From Halobacillus faecis (lineage in GTDB: Bacteria; Bacillota; Bacilli; Bacillales; Halobacillaceae), in assembly GCF_007991335.1 (NCBI RefSeq), contig NZ_BJYD01000023.1, positions 87,301-151,300 of the forward strand: a DNA stretch of 64,000 nucleotides, given 5' to 3'. The position numbers were made by a program, and so were the translations under genes. The stretch's first letter is position 1. Each line of letters begins with the position of its first letter. The notes below the pieces were generated by a model. It was not told the DNA's origin. It made no database searches and saw nothing but the letters and a program-made list of their open reading frames with translations. Below, in pieces: positions 46,594 through 58,779 of this stretch.

Positions 46594-47181
46594 ATGAATT
46601 TAGTCCCTACAGTTATTGAACAAACAAACCGCGGAGAACGTGCCTATGATATTTATTCCCGCTTACTTAAAGACCGCATCATCATGCTGGGAAGCCCGAT
46701 TGACGATAACATCTCAAACTCTGTTGTTGCACAGTTGCTTTTCCTAGCCGCTGACGATCCAGAGAAAGATATTTCCCTATACATCAACTCTCCTGGTGGA
46801 TCGATTACAGCAGGTATGGCGATTTATGATACCATGCAGTTCATCAAACCAAACGTATCTACAATCTGCACAGGTATGGCTGCATCTATGGGTGCATTCC
46901 TACTAAACGCAGGTGAACCGGGTAAACGTTATGCCCTGCCTAACAGTGAAGTTATGATTCACCAACCACTTGGAGGAACACAAGGCCAGGCATCAGATAT
47001 CGAAATTCACGCCAAGCGTATTATCAAGATGCGTGAGAAGCTGAACAAGATTCTTGCTGAACGTACTGGACAGCCAATGGAAGTCATTGAGCGCGACACG
47101 GATCGTGATAACTTCATGTCTGCCTATGAAGCTGTTGACTACGGCTTGATCGATAAAGTTATGGAGAAAAACGACAAATAA
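46594..47181 (+). CDS. clpP: ATP-dependent Clp protease proteolytic subunit
   Basis: The 195-residue serine peptidase that forms the tetradecameric core of ClpXP and ClpCP. The catalytic triad is S98 (GMAASMG), H123 (MIHQP) and D172 (DTDRDNF). AAGGAGG precedes the ATG. It is monocistronic with a CtsR-controlled promoter and a strong terminator. It degrades tmRNA-tagged proteins, linking it to ssrA/smpB in this window. Confidence 0.98.
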   Translation: MNLVPTVIEQTNRGERAYDIYSRLLKDRIIMLGSPIDDNISNSVVAQLLFLAADDPEKDISLYINSPGGSITAGMAIYDTMQFIKPNVSTICTGMAASMGAFLLNAGEPGKRYALPNSEVMIHQPLGGTQGQASDIEIHAKRIIKMREKLNKILAERTGQPMEVIERDTDRDNFMSAYEAVDYGLIDKVMEKNDK

Positions 47182-47191
47182 GCCAAACACA

Positions 47192-47226
47192 AAATCCGCT
47201 GTGATGACACAGCGGATTTTTTTGTA
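47192..47226 (+). terminator. Terminator of clpP
   Basis: AAATCCGCTGTG and CACAGCGGATTT with an ATGA loop, then a T-run. Confidence 0.9.
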
Positions 47227-47235
47227 TTGTATGAA

Positions 47236-47259
47236 AACGTTCCCTTATTGGAGAACGTT
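47236..47259 (-). terminator. Terminator of the crh transcript
   Basis: AACGTTC (47236-47242) and GAACGTT (47253-47259) with an imperfect inner pairing, T-rich on the minus strand. Confidence 0.55.
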
Positions 47260-47281
47260 CATTTTTTCACATAAATACAGA

Positions 47282-47536
47282 TTAGTCATTTTTTACGAAG
47301 TCTGTAAGTACCTGAACCGCTTCTTCTTCATCTGATCCGTCTGCAATCAATTTAATTTCTTCATCTGTTCCAACAGCTAGACTCATTAACCCCATAATAC
47401 TCTTAGCATTTACACGTTTCTCACCTTTTTCGATAAAAACATCTGCGGTAAACTTGTTCGCTTCTTGTACGAATTGTGCTGCTGGCCTTGCCTGTAACCC
47501 CGTCTCAAGCTCAATCGTTATCGTCCTTTCAATCAC
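47282..47536 (-). CDS. crh: Catabolite repression HPr-like protein Crh
   Basis: An 84-residue HPr paralogue with Q15 (GLQARPAA) where HPr has the phosphorylated histidine, so it cannot carry PTS phosphate, but with the regulatory S46 (KSIMGLMSLA) that HPr kinase modifies; Ser-P-Crh is a CcpA co-regulator. The start is a GTG at 47536 with AGGAG 8-9 bases upstream. It is the last gene of the nudix-rapZ-yvcK-whiA-crh group. Confidence 0.95.
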   Translation of the reverse strand: MIERTITIELETGLQARPAAQFVQEANKFTADVFIEKGEKRVNAKSIMGLMSLAVGTDEEIKLIADGSDEEEAVQVLTDFVKND

Positions 47537-47666
47537 CTGTCATTCTCCTCTCATTCTATATTCCAACTTCTTTGTAAGCGGATTCAATACTTAGAAAAAA
47601 GAACGCTCTCTTATAGAAAGCGTTTATAATTGTATTTCATTATAGCATGAATTTGTTAAGGAAACA

Positions 47667-48623
47667 TTAATTTCTTGTGTTTTCTGTGACTTCACCTTTT
47701 CTAACTTTGTCGGCGAACTCGTCGATTTTACGCAGGCGATGATTGATGCCTGATTTACTAATCGACCCTCCAGAAACATACTCCCCAAGCTCTTTCAAAG
47801 AAACTTCCTGATGCTGTAGTCTTAAAGATGCAATCTCCTGCAGTTTATCTGGCAGGGCTTCTAAGCCTACGGTCCGTTTAATGAATTTTATGTTCTCCAC
47901 TTGGCGGAAAGCTGCACCGATCGTCTTATTCAAATTCGCTGTCTCACAGTTGACGAGACGATTGACGGAATTTCTCATATCCCGGACGATTCTTACATCT
48001 TCAAACTTGAAAAGAGCCTGGTGGGCTCCAATATTGCTGATGAGCTCTGTGATTTTATCGGCTTCTTTCAAGTAAGTGATGTATCCTTTTTTACGACTGA
48101 GCGTCCTCGCGTGCAACCCAAAACTATTCATAAGCTTACACAACGCCTCGTTGTGTTCCTCATCAGATGAATAAATTTCAAGATGATAAGAAGAGGTTTC
48201 CGGGTTGTTGACCGAGCCGCCTGCAAGAAATGCTCCTCTTAAATAAGCCCTTTTACAACACGTATCGTTCAAATACTTTTGAGGGATGTCTGGATTAATG
48301 GACAGAGGACCTTTCAGGATTTCAAGATCTTCAAGTACAACATTTGCTTTTTCCGACATCCTGACAATATAAACGTTGTTCTTCTTCAATCTCATTTTCT
48401 TCCGAACAAGCAGTTCAACTGGATAGGGATATAGCTTTTTGATTAACGTGTAGATCCTTCTGGCAATCGCTGCATTCTCTGTTTGTACATCGAGAATATA
48501 TTCACGATTGGAAAGGGAAAAGGTACCGTTCATTCGGACAAGGGCAGCTAGTTCCGATTCCATACAGCAAGGATCGGCTTCTACGTTCGTTAATTCTTTT
48601 TTGATCTCTGATGCAAATGACAT
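47667..48623 (-). CDS. whiA: WhiA-family DNA-binding protein
   Basis: A 318-residue protein with an N-terminal LAGLIDADG-type domain without nuclease activity ([20 protein letters not shown] region) and a C-terminal helix-turn-helix ([20 protein letters not shown]). In Bacillus it affects cell division and chromosome segregation. The ATG at 48623 is preferred over a GTG three codons upstream, which would overlap the GGGGG ribosome site. It lies between yvcK and crh. Confidence 0.95.
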   Translation of the reverse strand: MSFASEIKKELTNVEADPCCMESELAALVRMNGTFSLSNREYILDVQTENAAIARRIYTLIKKLYPYPVELLVRKKMRLKKNNVYIVRMSEKANVVLEDLEILKGPLSINPDIPQKYLNDTCCKRAYLRGAFLAGGSVNNPETSSYHLEIYSSDEEHNEALCKLMNSFGLHARTLSRKKGYITYLKEADKITELISNIGAHQALFKFEDVRIVRDMRNSVNRLVNCETANLNKTIGAAFRQVENIKFIKRTVGLEALPDKLQEIASLRLQHQEVSLKELGEYVSGGSISKSGINHRLRKIDEFADKVRKGEVTENTRN

Positions 48624-48656
48624 GATGTACACCCCCTTCTACCTACCACGCAACAC

Positions 48657-49610
48657 CTAAAGCATGGAGTGCAATAACTTTGCTAATTTTTCTGTGTCAT
48701 GACGTAACATAGGCTTGCTATGGTCGATGATATCTTCTTCTATGACTTTCAATCCCATGGATTTAATTCTTTCTATATCGTACACGACGGGCTCCGCGTT
48801 TTCTTCCGCATAAGCAGCCCGTAACCCTTGATCGATTGGTTGGTTATGCACAATCACTGACTGTAACACACCTTCACCAATATGATCAAATAATGCCTGG
48901 ATATGATCAGCAGCCGTATAACCGGAAGTTTCCCCCTGCTGTGTCATCACGTTGCATATATAAGTGACCGTCGCTTTTGTATCTTTCAACGCCTGACCGA
49001 TTTCCGGAATGATGATGTTCGGTAATATACTCGTGTAAAGACTTCCAGGAGAGATGACAATTAAATCTGCAGACTTAATTGCATCCACGGCTTCAGGCAA
49101 AGGCTGAACGGGCGTAGGACTTACGTACACCCTTTTTATTTTCTTGTTCTGCTTCGGAATACTCGATTCACCAGTAACCACTGTTCCATCCTCCATCTCC
49201 GCATGGAGGTTCATGGAATGGTTTGCAATCGGATAAATATGACCGCGCACATTCAGGACTCTGGAGATTTCTTTAATTCCTTTATAAAAGTCCCCCGTCA
49301 TGGATGCCATCGCAGCCAGCAGAAGATTTCCCATAGAATGACCGGAGAGGCCGTTCCCCACTGCGAACCGGTGTTGAAAAAGTTCAAGGAGCATTGGCTC
49401 TGCATCCGATAAGGCAGCCACTACATTCCGGATATCTCCTGGAGCAGGAATAGCCATCTCGTTGCGTAAACGGCCGGAACTTCCACCATCATCAGCAACC
49501 GTGACAATGGCAGAAAGATCGATTGGTAAGTTTTTTAACCCGCGCAACAGCACAGGCATCCCGGTCCCGCCACCTACTACAACGACACGCGGCTTGGTTT
49601 TATGGTCCAT
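48657..49610 (-). CDS. yvcK: YvcK/CofD-like gluconeogenesis factor
   Basis: A 317-residue protein of the CofD-like family. The nucleotide loop VVVGGGTGMPVLLRGLK (residues 10-26) and NVVAALSDAEPMLLELFQHR are typical. In B. subtilis it binds UDP-sugars and is needed for cell shape and growth on gluconeogenic carbon. It is 3 bp downstream of rapZ and is probably translated in coupling with it. Confidence 0.95.
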   Translation of the reverse strand: MDHKTKPRVVVVGGGTGMPVLLRGLKNLPIDLSAIVTVADDGGSSGRLRNEMAIPAPGDIRNVVAALSDAEPMLLELFQHRFAVGNGLSGHSMGNLLLAAMASMTGDFYKGIKEISRVLNVRGHIYPIANHSMNLHAEMEDGTVVTGESSIPKQNKKIKRVYVSPTPVQPLPEAVDAIKSADLIVISPGSLYTSILPNIIIPEIGQALKDTKATVTYICNVMTQQGETSGYTAADHIQALFDHIGEGVLQSVIVHNQPIDQGLRAAYAEENAEPVVYDIERIKSMGLKVIEEDIIDHSKPMLRHDTEKLAKLLHSML

Positions 49611-49613
49611 CCG

Positions 49614-50498
49614 TTACAAACCCTTTCTTTTATCAATATCTCTGTGCGTGACATGGGTCACGAAATCTGTAGAGAAGTATTCCGATAAATGCTCAGCAAG
49701 TGCGACGGATCGATGTTGGCCACCTGTACACCCGACAGCAACAACAAGCTGGCTTTTGCCTTCACGTTTGTATTGTGGAAGCATGAAATGGAGCAAATCC
49801 TTCAGCTTTTCAAGGAACTTCTGTGTATCTGTCCATTTAAAAACATAGGAAGATACTTCTGTATTCAACCCTGTTAATGGACGCATATGTTCCACATAGT
49901 GTGGATTCGGCAGGAAACGCACATCAAACATTAAGTCTGCGTCAATGGGAACACCGTATTTGAATCCGAAGGAAACCATCTGTATAGAAAACACCTGCTG
50001 TTCCTGCTGGCGGTACTTTTCAATAATCCGCTCCCGGAGTTCTTTCGGCTTCAGTGATGTCGTATCTATGATCGTCTGCGAACGTCCTCTCAGTTCATCC
50101 AGCATTTTTCTCTCTCTTCGAATACCTTCAAGCGGCAGTCCTTCTTTAGCAAGGGGATGAGATCTTCGTGTTTCTTTATAGCGGGAAACAAGCGCCTGAT
50201 CTTCTGCATCAAGGAAAAGAATATGTTCTTGCAACCACTCCTCTTTTCCAAGACGGTCAAGAGAATCAAACAGCGCATCGAAAAATTCTCGTCCACGTAA
50301 ATCCATCACTAAAGCCACGTTTTGGATATTGTTGCTGGAATCTTTCATCAGTTCAAGGAATTTCGGAAGCAGGGCCGGTGGTAAATTATCGACACAAAAA
50401 AAACCGAGATCTTCAAAGCTCTGAACAGCTACGGTTTTCCCTGCCCCTGACATCCCTGTGATGATTACTAACTGAGTATCGCTGGCATTTACTGGCAT
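49614..50498 (-). CDS. rapZ: RNase adapter RapZ / nucleotide-binding protein YvcJ
   Basis: A 294-residue P-loop protein with Walker A GMSGAGKT at residues 15-22 and the C-terminal motif [20 protein letters not shown]. coli RapZ guides RNase E to GlmZ; the Bacillus YvcJ role is less clear, with links to competence. It lies 16 bp after the nudix gene and 3 bp before yvcK. Confidence 0.95.
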   Translation of the reverse strand: MPVNASDTQLVIITGMSGAGKTVAVQSFEDLGFFCVDNLPPALLPKFLELMKDSSNNIQNVALVMDLRGREFFDALFDSLDRLGKEEWLQEHILFLDAEDQALVSRYKETRRSHPLAKEGLPLEGIRRERKMLDELRGRSQTIIDTTSLKPKELRERIIEKYRQQEQQVFSIQMVSFGFKYGVPIDADLMFDVRFLPNPHYVEHMRPLTGLNTEVSSYVFKWTDTQKFLEKLKDLLHFMLPQYKREGKSQLVVAVGCTGGQHRSVALAEHLSEYFSTDFVTHVTHRDIDKRKGL

Positions 50499-50514
50499 CT
50501 TTCATCGCTCCCCA

Positions 50515-50982
50515 TTAGTCAGGTCGTGACGGATCCAAATCTTGATCGATCAAGCGGAAGTCCGTCGTATATACAAATGTTCCATATACTTGCTCTTCAC
50601 TACTTAAGATGTGCTTGAAAATCCTCCGATCTCCCTCTGCCATCGGTTTTTGAAGAACTTCATCAACCGGAACCCATTCCAGTTCACCTTCTTCACTTTC
50701 ATCAAGCAAGGTCCCTGAATAGCTCGTACTGTAAAAAGTAAACATCATCCACTCTTGAGCGGTTTTCTCTTCTTCCCGCATGACGAATGTAAAGGAACCA
50801 CGAAGCTCTGGATTTTCAATGGAAAGTCCCGTTTCTTCTTTAAATTCCCGGACAACGGAATCTTTGATATTCTCTCCAGCTTCCATCTTTCCGCCCGGAG
50901 CAACATACCAGCCTCTGCGTGGTTTTTTTAACATCAATACGGAATCATTAACTTTCAAAATACAATTCGCTACACGCTGCAT
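50515..50982 (-). CDS. yvcI: NUDIX hydrolase (YvcI-like)
   Basis: A 155-residue NUDIX pyrophosphohydrolase. The nudix box GGKMEAGENIKDSVVREFKE (residues 30-49) continues ETGLSI, with the metal-binding REFKEE. It hydrolyses a nucleoside diphosphate derivative; related Bacillus enzymes include RNA 5'-pyrophosphohydrolases and oxidised-nucleotide phosphatases. The ATG at 50982 is chosen with GAGGTG about 9 bases upstream. It heads the rapZ-yvcK-whiA-crh operon. Confidence 0.9.
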   Translation of the reverse strand: MQRVANCILKVNDSVLMLKKPRRGWYVAPGGKMEAGENIKDSVVREFKEETGLSIENPELRGSFTFVMREEEKTAQEWMMFTFYSTSYSGTLLDESEEGELEWVPVDEVLQKPMAEGDRRIFKHILSSEEQVYGTFVYTTDFRLIDQDLDPSRPD

Positions 50983-51025
50983 CGTTATGGTCACCTCATT
51001 TTCTTTCTAGAGGGCATCTCCACCC

Positions 51026-51055
51026 ATTATACAATGAATACACAGGTTGCTACAA
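51026..51055 (-). promoter_or_regulatory. Promoter of the nudix-rapZ-yvcK-whiA-crh operon
   Basis: On the minus strand, -35 TTGTAG (51055-51050) and extended -10 TGTATAAT (TATAAT at 51031-51026) with an 18-bp spacer, 43 bp before the nudix start. The rest of the 50983-51353 gap shows no gene; the trxB terminator lies at 51228-51253. Confidence 0.6.
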
Positions 51056-51227
51056 TATTATGTTCCACAGCCTGGTTTGAAAACTATTTCCTTTAACGGA
51101 TTCGGAAAATGGTTTCGTTGCTTATGTTTGAAATGAATGAAACGAACCCTTTGCTAAAAAGTTAAAAGTGTATCTATTAATTAAAAGTATGGGCATTCCA
51201 ATAAGTGCATTTGTTAAACAAAAAAAA

Positions 51228-51253
51228 GACACAGATGACGAGCACCTGTGCCT
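51228..51253 (-). terminator. Terminator of trxB
   Basis: GACACAGATG and CACCTGTGCC pair imperfectly around a short loop; a T7 run follows on the minus strand. It lies about 100 bp past the trxB stop. Confidence 0.65.
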
Positions 51254-51353
51254 CATAGAGATTAATCTATTAAAAGGGGGTCAATTAATCATTTCCATCG
51301 TAACAGGAAAATATTTCATCGGTGTTACACACGAGTTAAAATGGTGTTTCTTT

Positions 51354-52310
<957 letters not shown>

Positions 52311-52421
52311 TCACTCCTTATGAATCCGAGTAATCTCAGTTGCGATTCCTGTACATATCATAGTAAATCATACGAAAACCGTCCATTAATGTGCTTACGT
52401 ATGAGAGAAATGCATGTTCAC

Positions 52422-53438
52422 CTATTCCTGTTCCCAGGGTCCGCCTTCTTTCCCCATTTTCGGGAACTGTTTGCAGCCTTTCTCCCATAGCTGCAACGCT
52501 TTGGATGGATAACCTGTATGGTAAAGAGAGATACTGTACCATTTGTAGTAAACTCTGCGCCTGGTGACCTGTTTATTACGAAGCGACCTGAACCGTTCGA
52601 CCGCTTCCTGGTAATACCCTGCTCTCGCCAGAGTTTCAGCTACAGCTAGTTTTTGCTGTTCATGCATAGGAAATACATTGCGGAGTCGCTCAATGTGAAA
52701 AGACGCTTCTTGCGTCATTCCCTGCTTCAAATAAAAGGTAGCCAAATTCACGTCACAATGGATATTCGCCGGTTCTTTCCCCAGGGTTTCTTTTTCAAAC
52801 TGAATGGCTTCGTCACGTTCCCCATTCATAAATAAAGCGTAGGCATATCGATGTTTAGCGATTTTGAAGTCAGGGAAAAGCTCCATCATTTCATCAAGGA
52901 CACTTAGAGCTTCTTCCCACTCTTCGTGCTCCAGATGATAAAATGCTGTTTCCTGATAGATGATCAACTCATCTTCATCTTCAAAGGCCCAATCATCATC
53001 TTCATCTTCTTCCTCTAAAGAATCCAGCATATCTCTCAGTTGCTTTGCCGCTTCTTCAAATTCGCTGTCACCGGGTTGTTCTAAATAGGTGTCCACATAT
53101 TTTTTTGCATCATTAAGAAGACCGAGGTGAGCGTAATTATTGGCCATCAGATAGTAACAATCGACGTATTCTTTACCATGTTCAGCCAATACCTCGGTCA
53201 GTACCTGATTTGCGGCATGATAAGAGCCAACTTCCGTATAAACGACAGAAAGTTGGCATGGATATAATGGTTCATCGGGAGAAGCTTCAATCGCCTTTTT
53301 CAGCCACTTGACAGCAGCACTGAAACGACGCTTTTGAAAAGCTTGTATCCCATGGGAAAAGTAAAAAGACCCCGTTGGTACAAATGGGATAATGTTCGTA
53401 TCCTGTTGTGCTGTAGTTCCTTTAAGTGTTGTCGTCAT
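52422..53438 (-). CDS. yvcD: TPR-repeat protein (YvcD-like)
   Basis: A 338-residue protein made mostly of tetratricopeptide repeats (for example QKRRFSAAVKWLKKAIEASP at about 35-54 and HEEWEEALSVLDEMMELFPD), with an acidic stretch EEEDEDDDWAFEDEDE near 140-155. TPR proteins act as protein-binding scaffolds. It is placed between the his operon and trxB, the same order as B. subtilis yvcD. Partner unknown. Confidence 0.85.
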   Translation of the reverse strand: MTTTLKGTTAQQDTNIIPFVPTGSFYFSHGIQAFQKRRFSAAVKWLKKAIEASPDEPLYPCQLSVVYTEVGSYHAANQVLTEVLAEHGKEYVDCYYLMANNYAHLGLLNDAKKYVDTYLEQPGDSEFEEAAKQLRDMLDSLEEEDEDDDWAFEDEDELIIYQETAFYHLEHEEWEEALSVLDEMMELFPDFKIAKHRYAYALFMNGERDEAIQFEKETLGKEPANIHCDVNLATFYLKQGMTQEASFHIERLRNVFPMHEQQKLAVAETLARAGYYQEAVERFRSLRNKQVTRRRVYYKWYSISLYHTGYPSKALQLWEKGCKQFPKMGKEGGPWEQE

Positions 53439-53527
53439 GACTGTCCCCCTATTTCCGTTTCAAATCTCACTAATTATGCAGTATAACATAAATGCTCACA
53501 GAGAAATAGGAGAAAAATGTAATCCAT

Positions 53528-54151
53528 TTAAGAATGACGTTTTTCCAAAACATCCAATACATCGTCCAGTGGAACCTGACGATCAGTAAGGATTAATAAG
53601 AGGTGGAATAAAAGGTCCGCAGATTCCAAAGCAATTTCTTCTGGATCATCATTTTTTGCAGCGATGATGACTTCCCCTGCTTCCTCACCGATTTTCTTCG
53701 CAATCCTGTCCACACCTTCCTGAAACAAAGTGGATGTGTAAGATCCTTCAGGAAGAGTTGCTTTTCGGTCAGCCAGTACAGTTTGGAGCTCATCTAGAAT
53801 TTGATAGCGATTTTCTTTCAGTTTCGTTTCCGATTCTGTCAGTTCTTCCGAAAAACAGCTATAATCTCCTTTATGGCAAGCTGGACCTGAGGGGACCACT
53901 TGAACGAGTAAGGCATCCTGGTCGCAATCGTAATGGATGCTTCTTACTTCCTGTGTGTTACCAGAGGTTTCCCCTTTGTGCCACAACTCTTGGCGGGAGC
54001 GGCTGTAGAATACCGTTTCACCGATCTCCAACGTTTTTTTCAAAGATTCTTCATTCATGTAGGCCAAGGTCAGGACAGCTTTCGACTTGGCATCTTGCAC
54101 AATCGCTGGAACGAGACCTTGGGCATCGTATTGGATTTCATCTAGATTCAT
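53528..54151 (-). CDS. hisI: Bifunctional phosphoribosyl-AMP cyclohydrolase / phosphoribosyl-ATP pyrophosphatase
   Basis: Carries out steps 2 and 3 of histidine synthesis. The N-terminal HisI domain (1-110) has zinc and metal ligands in [13 protein letters not shown] and [12 protein letters not shown], and [13 protein letters not shown]. The C-terminal HisE domain (about 120-207) has [20 protein letters not shown]. The start overlaps the hisF end by 4 bp. Last gene of the his operon. Confidence 0.96.
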   Translation of the reverse strand: MNLDEIQYDAQGLVPAIVQDAKSKAVLTLAYMNEESLKKTLEIGETVFYSRSRQELWHKGETSGNTQEVRSIHYDCDQDALLVQVVPSGPACHKGDYSCFSEELTESETKLKENRYQILDELQTVLADRKATLPEGSYTSTLFQEGVDRIAKKIGEEAGEVIIAAKNDDPEEIALESADLLFHLLLILTDRQVPLDDVLDVLEKRHS

Positions 54152-54906
54152 CGGACAGGCACTCCTTTTTCCTTCAAATACGCTTTCACGTTTTGTACAG
54201 ACGTTTCTTTATAATGAAATATGGATGCTGCGAGCGCGGCATCTGCTTCAACTTCAGTAAATACATCATAAAAGTGTTCACTGGACCCTGCACCTCCGGA
54301 GGCGATGACAGGAACATTGACAACTTCCTGAACGGCCTCTAATAAAGGCAGGTCAAAACCGGATTTTTCACCGTCTTTATTCATGGAGGTGAGCAGAATT
54401 TCTCCCGCTCCAAGCTTGACCGCTTCCCTCGCCCAATCCGTCACGAGCCAATCGGTCGGTGTCCGCCCCCCATGCGTATAAACACGCCAGTTCGCTGCCT
54501 CTTCATCATACTTCGCATCAATCGCCACAACGATGCACTGACTTCCGAAGTAATCCGCACCTTCTGTGATCAAAGCAGGCCTTTTCACAGCGGATGAGTT
54601 TAGGGATACTTTATCTGCTCCATTTCGGAGGGTTTCTTTAATGTCCTCAAGCGTCCTAATGCCGCCTCCGACTGTAAAAGGAATGGCAAGCTCTGAAGCA
54701 ACAGACCGAACGACATCAATCATCGTTTTCTTCCCTTCATGACTGGCGGAGATATCGAGAAACACAAGCTCGTCCGCTCCTTGTTCGTCGTACACCTTCG
54801 CAAGTTCAACAGGATCACCGGCATCGCGGATATCAACGAACTGTATGCCTTTAACGACACGTCCTTCTTTCACATCCAGGCAGGGAATAATTCGTTTGGA
54901 GAGCAT
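54148..54906 (-). CDS. hisF: Imidazole glycerol phosphate synthase subunit HisF
   Basis: The cyclase half of IGP synthase; uses ammonia from HisH. The 252-residue barrel has the catalytic D11 in [14 protein letters not shown]130 in [11 protein letters not shown], and the ring [10 protein letters not shown]. It starts one base before hisA ends and overlaps hisI by 4 bp. Confidence 0.97.
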   Translation of the reverse strand: MLSKRIIPCLDVKEGRVVKGIQFVDIRDAGDPVELAKVYDEQGADELVFLDISASHEGKKTMIDVVRSVASELAIPFTVGGGIRTLEDIKETLRNGADKVSLNSSAVKRPALITEGADYFGSQCIVVAIDAKYDEEAANWRVYTHGGRTPTDWLVTDWAREAVKLGAGEILLTSMNKDGEKSGFDLPLLEAVQEVVNVPVIASGGAGSSEHFYDVFTEVEADAALAASIFHYKETSVQNVKAYLKEKGVPVR

Positions 54907-55638
54907 TCAGTCCACCTCCACAGCAAGCGCTTCTTTTAAGGTGAATTGGTTCGTGTACAAGGCTTTTCCTACAATCGAACCAATGACATTCCGATCCTTA
55001 TATTCTTTCAGTTCAACAAGGTCATCCAGGCCTTTAATACCTCCAGATGCTATCACATCCACACCTGTTTCTTCAGCCAAACGGACGATTTCCTTCGTAT
55101 TCGGACCTGAAAGCATACCGTCTTTCGCAATATCCGTATAAATGAACGTTTTCGCTCCCGCTGATGCCAGGTCCTTCCCTAAATCCACAGCCTTCACTTC
55201 CGATTGTTCCAGCCATCCGGCAGTCGAAACAAAGCCGTCACGCGCATCCAGACCGATCGCAATCCGTTCTCCATACTTTGAAAGGAACTGTTTGGTTGTT
55301 TCCACATCGCGAACAGCAAGGGAACCGATGATGACGCGATCGACGCCCTCATCCAAGTAAAAGCGGACATCTTCTTCAGAGCGGATCCCTCCGCCGATCT
55401 GTACACGGCAGTCCAATTCCTTCGCCACCCGCAACACATGCTCCGCATTTTGCTTCGAACCTTCCTTTGCTCCGTCAAGATCGACCATATGGATCCATGA
55501 AGCTCCTGCTGCAGCAAATTCCTTTGCCACTTCAAAGGGATTCTCCCCATAGACGGTTTCTTTTTCAAAATCACCTTGTTCTAGACGCACACATTTTCCG
55601 TCACGCATATCAATCGCTGGATAAATCGTAAAGCTCAT
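54907..55638 (-). CDS. hisA: ProFAR isomerase
   Basis: Isomerises ProFAR to PRFAR. The 243-residue barrel has D8 in [14 protein letters not shown] and the second aspartate in [11 protein letters not shown], with [14 protein letters not shown] as phosphate site. It lies 12 bp after hisH and is contiguous with hisF. Confidence 0.97.
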   Translation of the reverse strand: MSFTIYPAIDMRDGKCVRLEQGDFEKETVYGENPFEVAKEFAAAGASWIHMVDLDGAKEGSKQNAEHVLRVAKELDCRVQIGGGIRSEEDVRFYLDEGVDRVIIGSLAVRDVETTKQFLSKYGERIAIGLDARDGFVSTAGWLEQSEVKAVDLGKDLASAGAKTFIYTDIAKDGMLSGPNTKEIVRLAEETGVDVIASGGIKGLDDLVELKEYKDRNVIGSIVGKALYTNQFTLKEALAVEVD

Positions 55639-55650
55639 CGTTAAAACTCC

Positions 55651-56280
55651 TCACTGTTTGCACATTACTTTACAAAAATTCTCTAATAACTGCATGCCGG
55701 CTGTCCCACTTTTTTCTGGGTGGAACTGGCTGGCTACAAGGTTTTCTTTTCCAATGATTGCAGGAACTTGCATATGGTAGTCAGAAGTCGCAAAAAGGAT
55801 AGAGGGATCATTCGTCTTTACAACAAAAGAGTGAACGAAATAGACATGGTCTTCGTTTACGTCTGTCATCAGAGGTTTATCCGGCTGATGGATCTCAAGC
55901 TGGTTCCACCCCATGTGCGGGACCTTGTACGAACGCCCTTGTTCATCAATCCCCGGGAAGCGGGAAATGGTGCCAGGGAACAACCCTAACCCTTCTGTAA
56001 GTCCGCCTTCTTCACTGCTCTCGAATAACAGCTGCATCCCTAGACATATGCCGTAGACCGGTGTACCTTCAGCCACTTTATCTTTTATAAAATCTATGAA
56101 TCCATGTTCTTTAAGTGCTCTCATCGCATCCGGAAATGCGCCCACCCCAGGAAGGATGTAGCCATCACAGCCTCCCAATGCCTGTGGCCGGTCCCCGATT
56201 GTATAGTCCACGCCAAGTCGTTCAAGCGCTTTTGAAACACTGAATAAATTTCCCATTCCATAATCGATGATGCCTATCAT
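55651..56280 (-). CDS. hisH: Imidazole glycerol phosphate synthase subunit HisH
   Basis: Glutaminase half of IGP synthase. The 209 residues include the oxyanion PGVGAFPDAM, the nucleophilic cysteine in YGICLGMQLLFE and the histidine and glutamate in ASQFHPEKSGTAG. It shares one base with hisB (56280). Confidence 0.97.
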   Translation of the reverse strand: MIGIIDYGMGNLFSVSKALERLGVDYTIGDRPQALGGCDGYILPGVGAFPDAMRALKEHGFIDFIKDKVAEGTPVYGICLGMQLLFESSEEGGLTEGLGLFPGTISRFPGIDEQGRSYKVPHMGWNQLEIHQPDKPLMTDVNEDHVYFVHSFVVKTNDPSILFATSDYHMQVPAIIGKENLVASQFHPEKSGTAGMQLLENFCKVMCKQ

Positions 56281-56873
56281 TATAAACTTCCTTTCGTACT
56301 CGGAACTCCTTTGACACGTGGGTCGATTTGAGTCGCTTCATCCAAAGCACGTGCAAAGGCTTTGAACATCGCCTCAATAATATGATGGGTGTTATACCCA
56401 TGATGTAAGACGATATGTAGGTTCATCCGTGCTTCTACAGCAAGTTTCCAGAAAAATTCATGGACATTTTCCGTATCAAATGTACCCACACGATCTTTTG
56501 GAAGCTCAGCGCGCCACTCCAGGTGTGGACGGTCACTCAAATCAACCGCTACCGTGACAAGCGTCTCATCCATCGGTAGAGTCATCGACCCATAACGTTT
56601 CATGCCGTATTTATCCCCGACCGCTTCCCGTAACGCCTGCCCAAGACAAATCCCGATATCTTCCGTTAAGTGATGATCATCCACTTCCACATCACCCCGT
56701 CCGACGACCGTTAAATCAAAGAGGCCGTGTTTTGTGAACAATTCCAGCATGTGAGAAAGAAAAGGAACCTGGACATCCAAGTCCGCTTTTCCTCCACCAT
56801 CAACTCCAAGTTCAAGTTGTATATCTGTTTCTCTCGTTTTGCGTTCAATTCTTGCTGTTCTCGTTTCTGTCAT
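56280..56873 (-). CDS. hisB: Imidazoleglycerol-phosphate dehydratase
   Basis: A monofunctional 197-residue HisB dehydratase, manganese-dependent. The metal histidines lie in [12 protein letters not shown] and [16 protein letters not shown], and [16 protein letters not shown] precedes them. No phosphatase domain is attached, as usual in bacilli. The ATG at 56873 overlaps the hisD end by 4 bp; a GTG at 56879 is an alternative start. Confidence 0.96.
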   Translation of the reverse strand: MTETRTARIERKTRETDIQLELGVDGGGKADLDVQVPFLSHMLELFTKHGLFDLTVVGRGDVEVDDHHLTEDIGICLGQALREAVGDKYGMKRYGSMTLPMDETLVTVAVDLSDRPHLEWRAELPKDRVGTFDTENVHEFFWKLAVEARMNLHIVLHHGYNTHHIIEAMFKAFARALDEATQIDPRVKGVPSTKGSL

Positions 56874-58144
56874 TTCCACCGCTCCTTACGTGTCTCTACT
56901 GCGCGTGCGTGGGCTTCCAACCCTTCCAACCGGGCAAATCGGGCAATCTTATCTACATTCGTCTCAAGCGCCTGTCTGCTATAAGAAATGACACTCGACT
57001 TTTTCACAAAGTCGTCAACGTTGAGAGGACTTGAGAAACGCGCGGTCCCATTCGTTGGAAGAACGTGATTGGGTCCGGCAAAATAGTCCCCGACAGGCTC
57101 ACTACTGTACGGTCCTAGGAAAATCGCTCCTGCGTGCTTGATCTTTCCCAGCTCCTGAAAAGGATCTTCCGTCACAATTTCCAGATGTTCGGGTGCTATT
57201 TCATTGATGGTGTCGACCGCTTCTGCCCATGTTTTGCAAAGGACGATCATTCCATAGTCTTCCACGCTCTTTCTTGCGATATCAGCACGAGGTAAAGAAT
57301 CCAGCTGTACCTGCACTTCTTTCTCCACAGCCTTCGCAAGCGTCTCACTCGTTGTCACAAGTACGCTTGATGAGCGGGCATCGTGTTCCGCTTGAGAAAG
57401 AAGATCGGCAGCGATTTCTTCGGCACGCGCGGTTTCATCAGCAAGAACGGCAATCTCACTTGGCCCAGCAATCATATCGATATCTACATCCCCGAATACT
57501 TCACGCTTTGCTAGAGCGACAAAGACATTTCCTGGCCCTGTAATTTTATCAACAGAAGGGATTGTTTCTGTTCCATAAGCGAGAGCGGCAATCGCCTGTG
57601 CACCGCCTACTTTGAACACATCTTCCACCCCTAGAATATGAGCAGCAAGAAGGACACCCTCGGGTACTTTTCCATCCTGGCCGGGAGGGGTCACCATGAC
57701 GACCCGTTCCACGCCCGCTACTTGTGCTGGAATCACATTCATGAAGACAGAAGAAGGATAAGCGGCCGTTCCACCAGGCACGTATACCCCTGCTGCATCG
57801 ATCGGCGTGATTTTTTGACCTAAAAGCGTCCCGTCTTCTGAACTGTCAAACCAGGAAGTAGTCTTCTGTTTTTCGTGAAAAGTACGGATGTTCTCCGCTG
57901 CCTCCTGTAAGATTTGGACGTACTCTCCATCGAGGGAAGCATACGCTAGTTCAAACTCTTCTTTTGAAACTTTGAAGGATTTCAAGGTCGCTCGGTCAAA
58001 ACGCTCGGTATATTCTCTGACTGCTTCATCTCCGCGATTCTTCACCTGAGCAATGATTTCCTGTACAGCCATTCGCTGCTCTTCCGTTCCTTGATCGACG
58101 GAACGCTTCAATGACTTCAAATCAGATTTATTAATGATCTTCAT
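56870..58144 (-). CDS. hisD: Histidinol dehydrogenase
   Basis: Oxidises histidinol to histidine in two NAD-dependent steps, zinc enzyme. The 424-residue protein has [20 protein letters not shown], the signature [16 protein letters not shown] and the histidine-rich ligand region [15 protein letters not shown]. It touches hisG by one base and overlaps hisB by 4. Confidence 0.97.
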   Translation of the reverse strand: MKIINKSDLKSLKRSVDQGTEEQRMAVQEIIAQVKNRGDEAVREYTERFDRATLKSFKVSKEEFELAYASLDGEYVQILQEAAENIRTFHEKQKTTSWFDSSEDGTLLGQKITPIDAAGVYVPGGTAAYPSSVFMNVIPAQVAGVERVVMVTPPGQDGKVPEGVLLAAHILGVEDVFKVGGAQAIAALAYGTETIPSVDKITGPGNVFVALAKREVFGDVDIDMIAGPSEIAVLADETARAEEIAADLLSQAEHDARSSSVLVTTSETLAKAVEKEVQVQLDSLPRADIARKSVEDYGMIVLCKTWAEAVDTINEIAPEHLEIVTEDPFQELGKIKHAGAIFLGPYSSEPVGDYFAGPNHVLPTNGTARFSSPLNVDDFVKKSSVISYSRQALETNVDKIARFARLEGLEAHARAVETRKERWK

Positions 58145-58779
58145 CAGCGCTCCCCTTCCATCACTTCACTCAGTTTACTCACCATTTCCTCAATCTCGTT
58201 GCTCTTCACACGGTAACTGACCGGGTTCACAATTAAACGGGAAGTAATCTCTGTGATTTTCTCATACTCTACCAGTCCGTTTTCTTTTAACGTGCGGCCT
58301 GTCGATACGATATCGACAATCCGATCTGCCAATCCAATCAATGGTGCAAGTTCAATCGATCCATTCAATGGAATGATTTCAATCTGTTCGCCCTGCTCGC
58401 GGAAATAGTCAGAGGCAACTTTCGGATACTTCGTAGCGATTTTCGGTGCAATCCTGCTCAGAGGCTGATCAGGCAGCCCCGCAACAGCCACATAGCATGG
58501 GCTTATTTTTAAATCGAGCACTTCATAAACATCACGGTCCTGCTCAAGCAGGACGTCTTTGCCTGCAATCCCGATATCTGCTGCTCCATATTCTACATAA
58601 GTGACAACATCCATCGGTTTGGCCATCATGACGCGGATGTTCTGTTCCGGAAATTCCAAGATCAATTTTCTAGACTCATCCATGTCCGCTTCAAGCTCAT
58701 AGCCCGCTCTTTTCATTAGTTCCGCCGCTTCTTCGTAAATACGCCCCTTCGGCATGGCAATGGTCAACGGCTTACTCAT
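58144..58779 (-). CDS. hisG: ATP phosphoribosyltransferase, short form
   Basis: First committed enzyme of histidine synthesis. The 211-residue short form lacks the regulatory C-terminal domain and needs HisZ, which is encoded just before it. The PRPP site [14 protein letters not shown] is clear. The ATG at 58779 follows GGAGGTGAG; a start at 58794 is unlikely. It overlaps hisZ by 8 bp. Confidence 0.96.
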   Translation of the reverse strand: MSKPLTIAMPKGRIYEEAAELMKRAGYELEADMDESRKLILEFPEQNIRVMMAKPMDVVTYVEYGAADIGIAGKDVLLEQDRDVYEVLDLKISPCYVAVAGLPDQPLSRIAPKIATKYPKVASDYFREQGEQIEIIPLNGSIELAPLIGLADRIVDIVSTGRTLKENGLVEYEKITEITSRLIVNPVSYRVKSNEIEEMVSKLSEVMEGER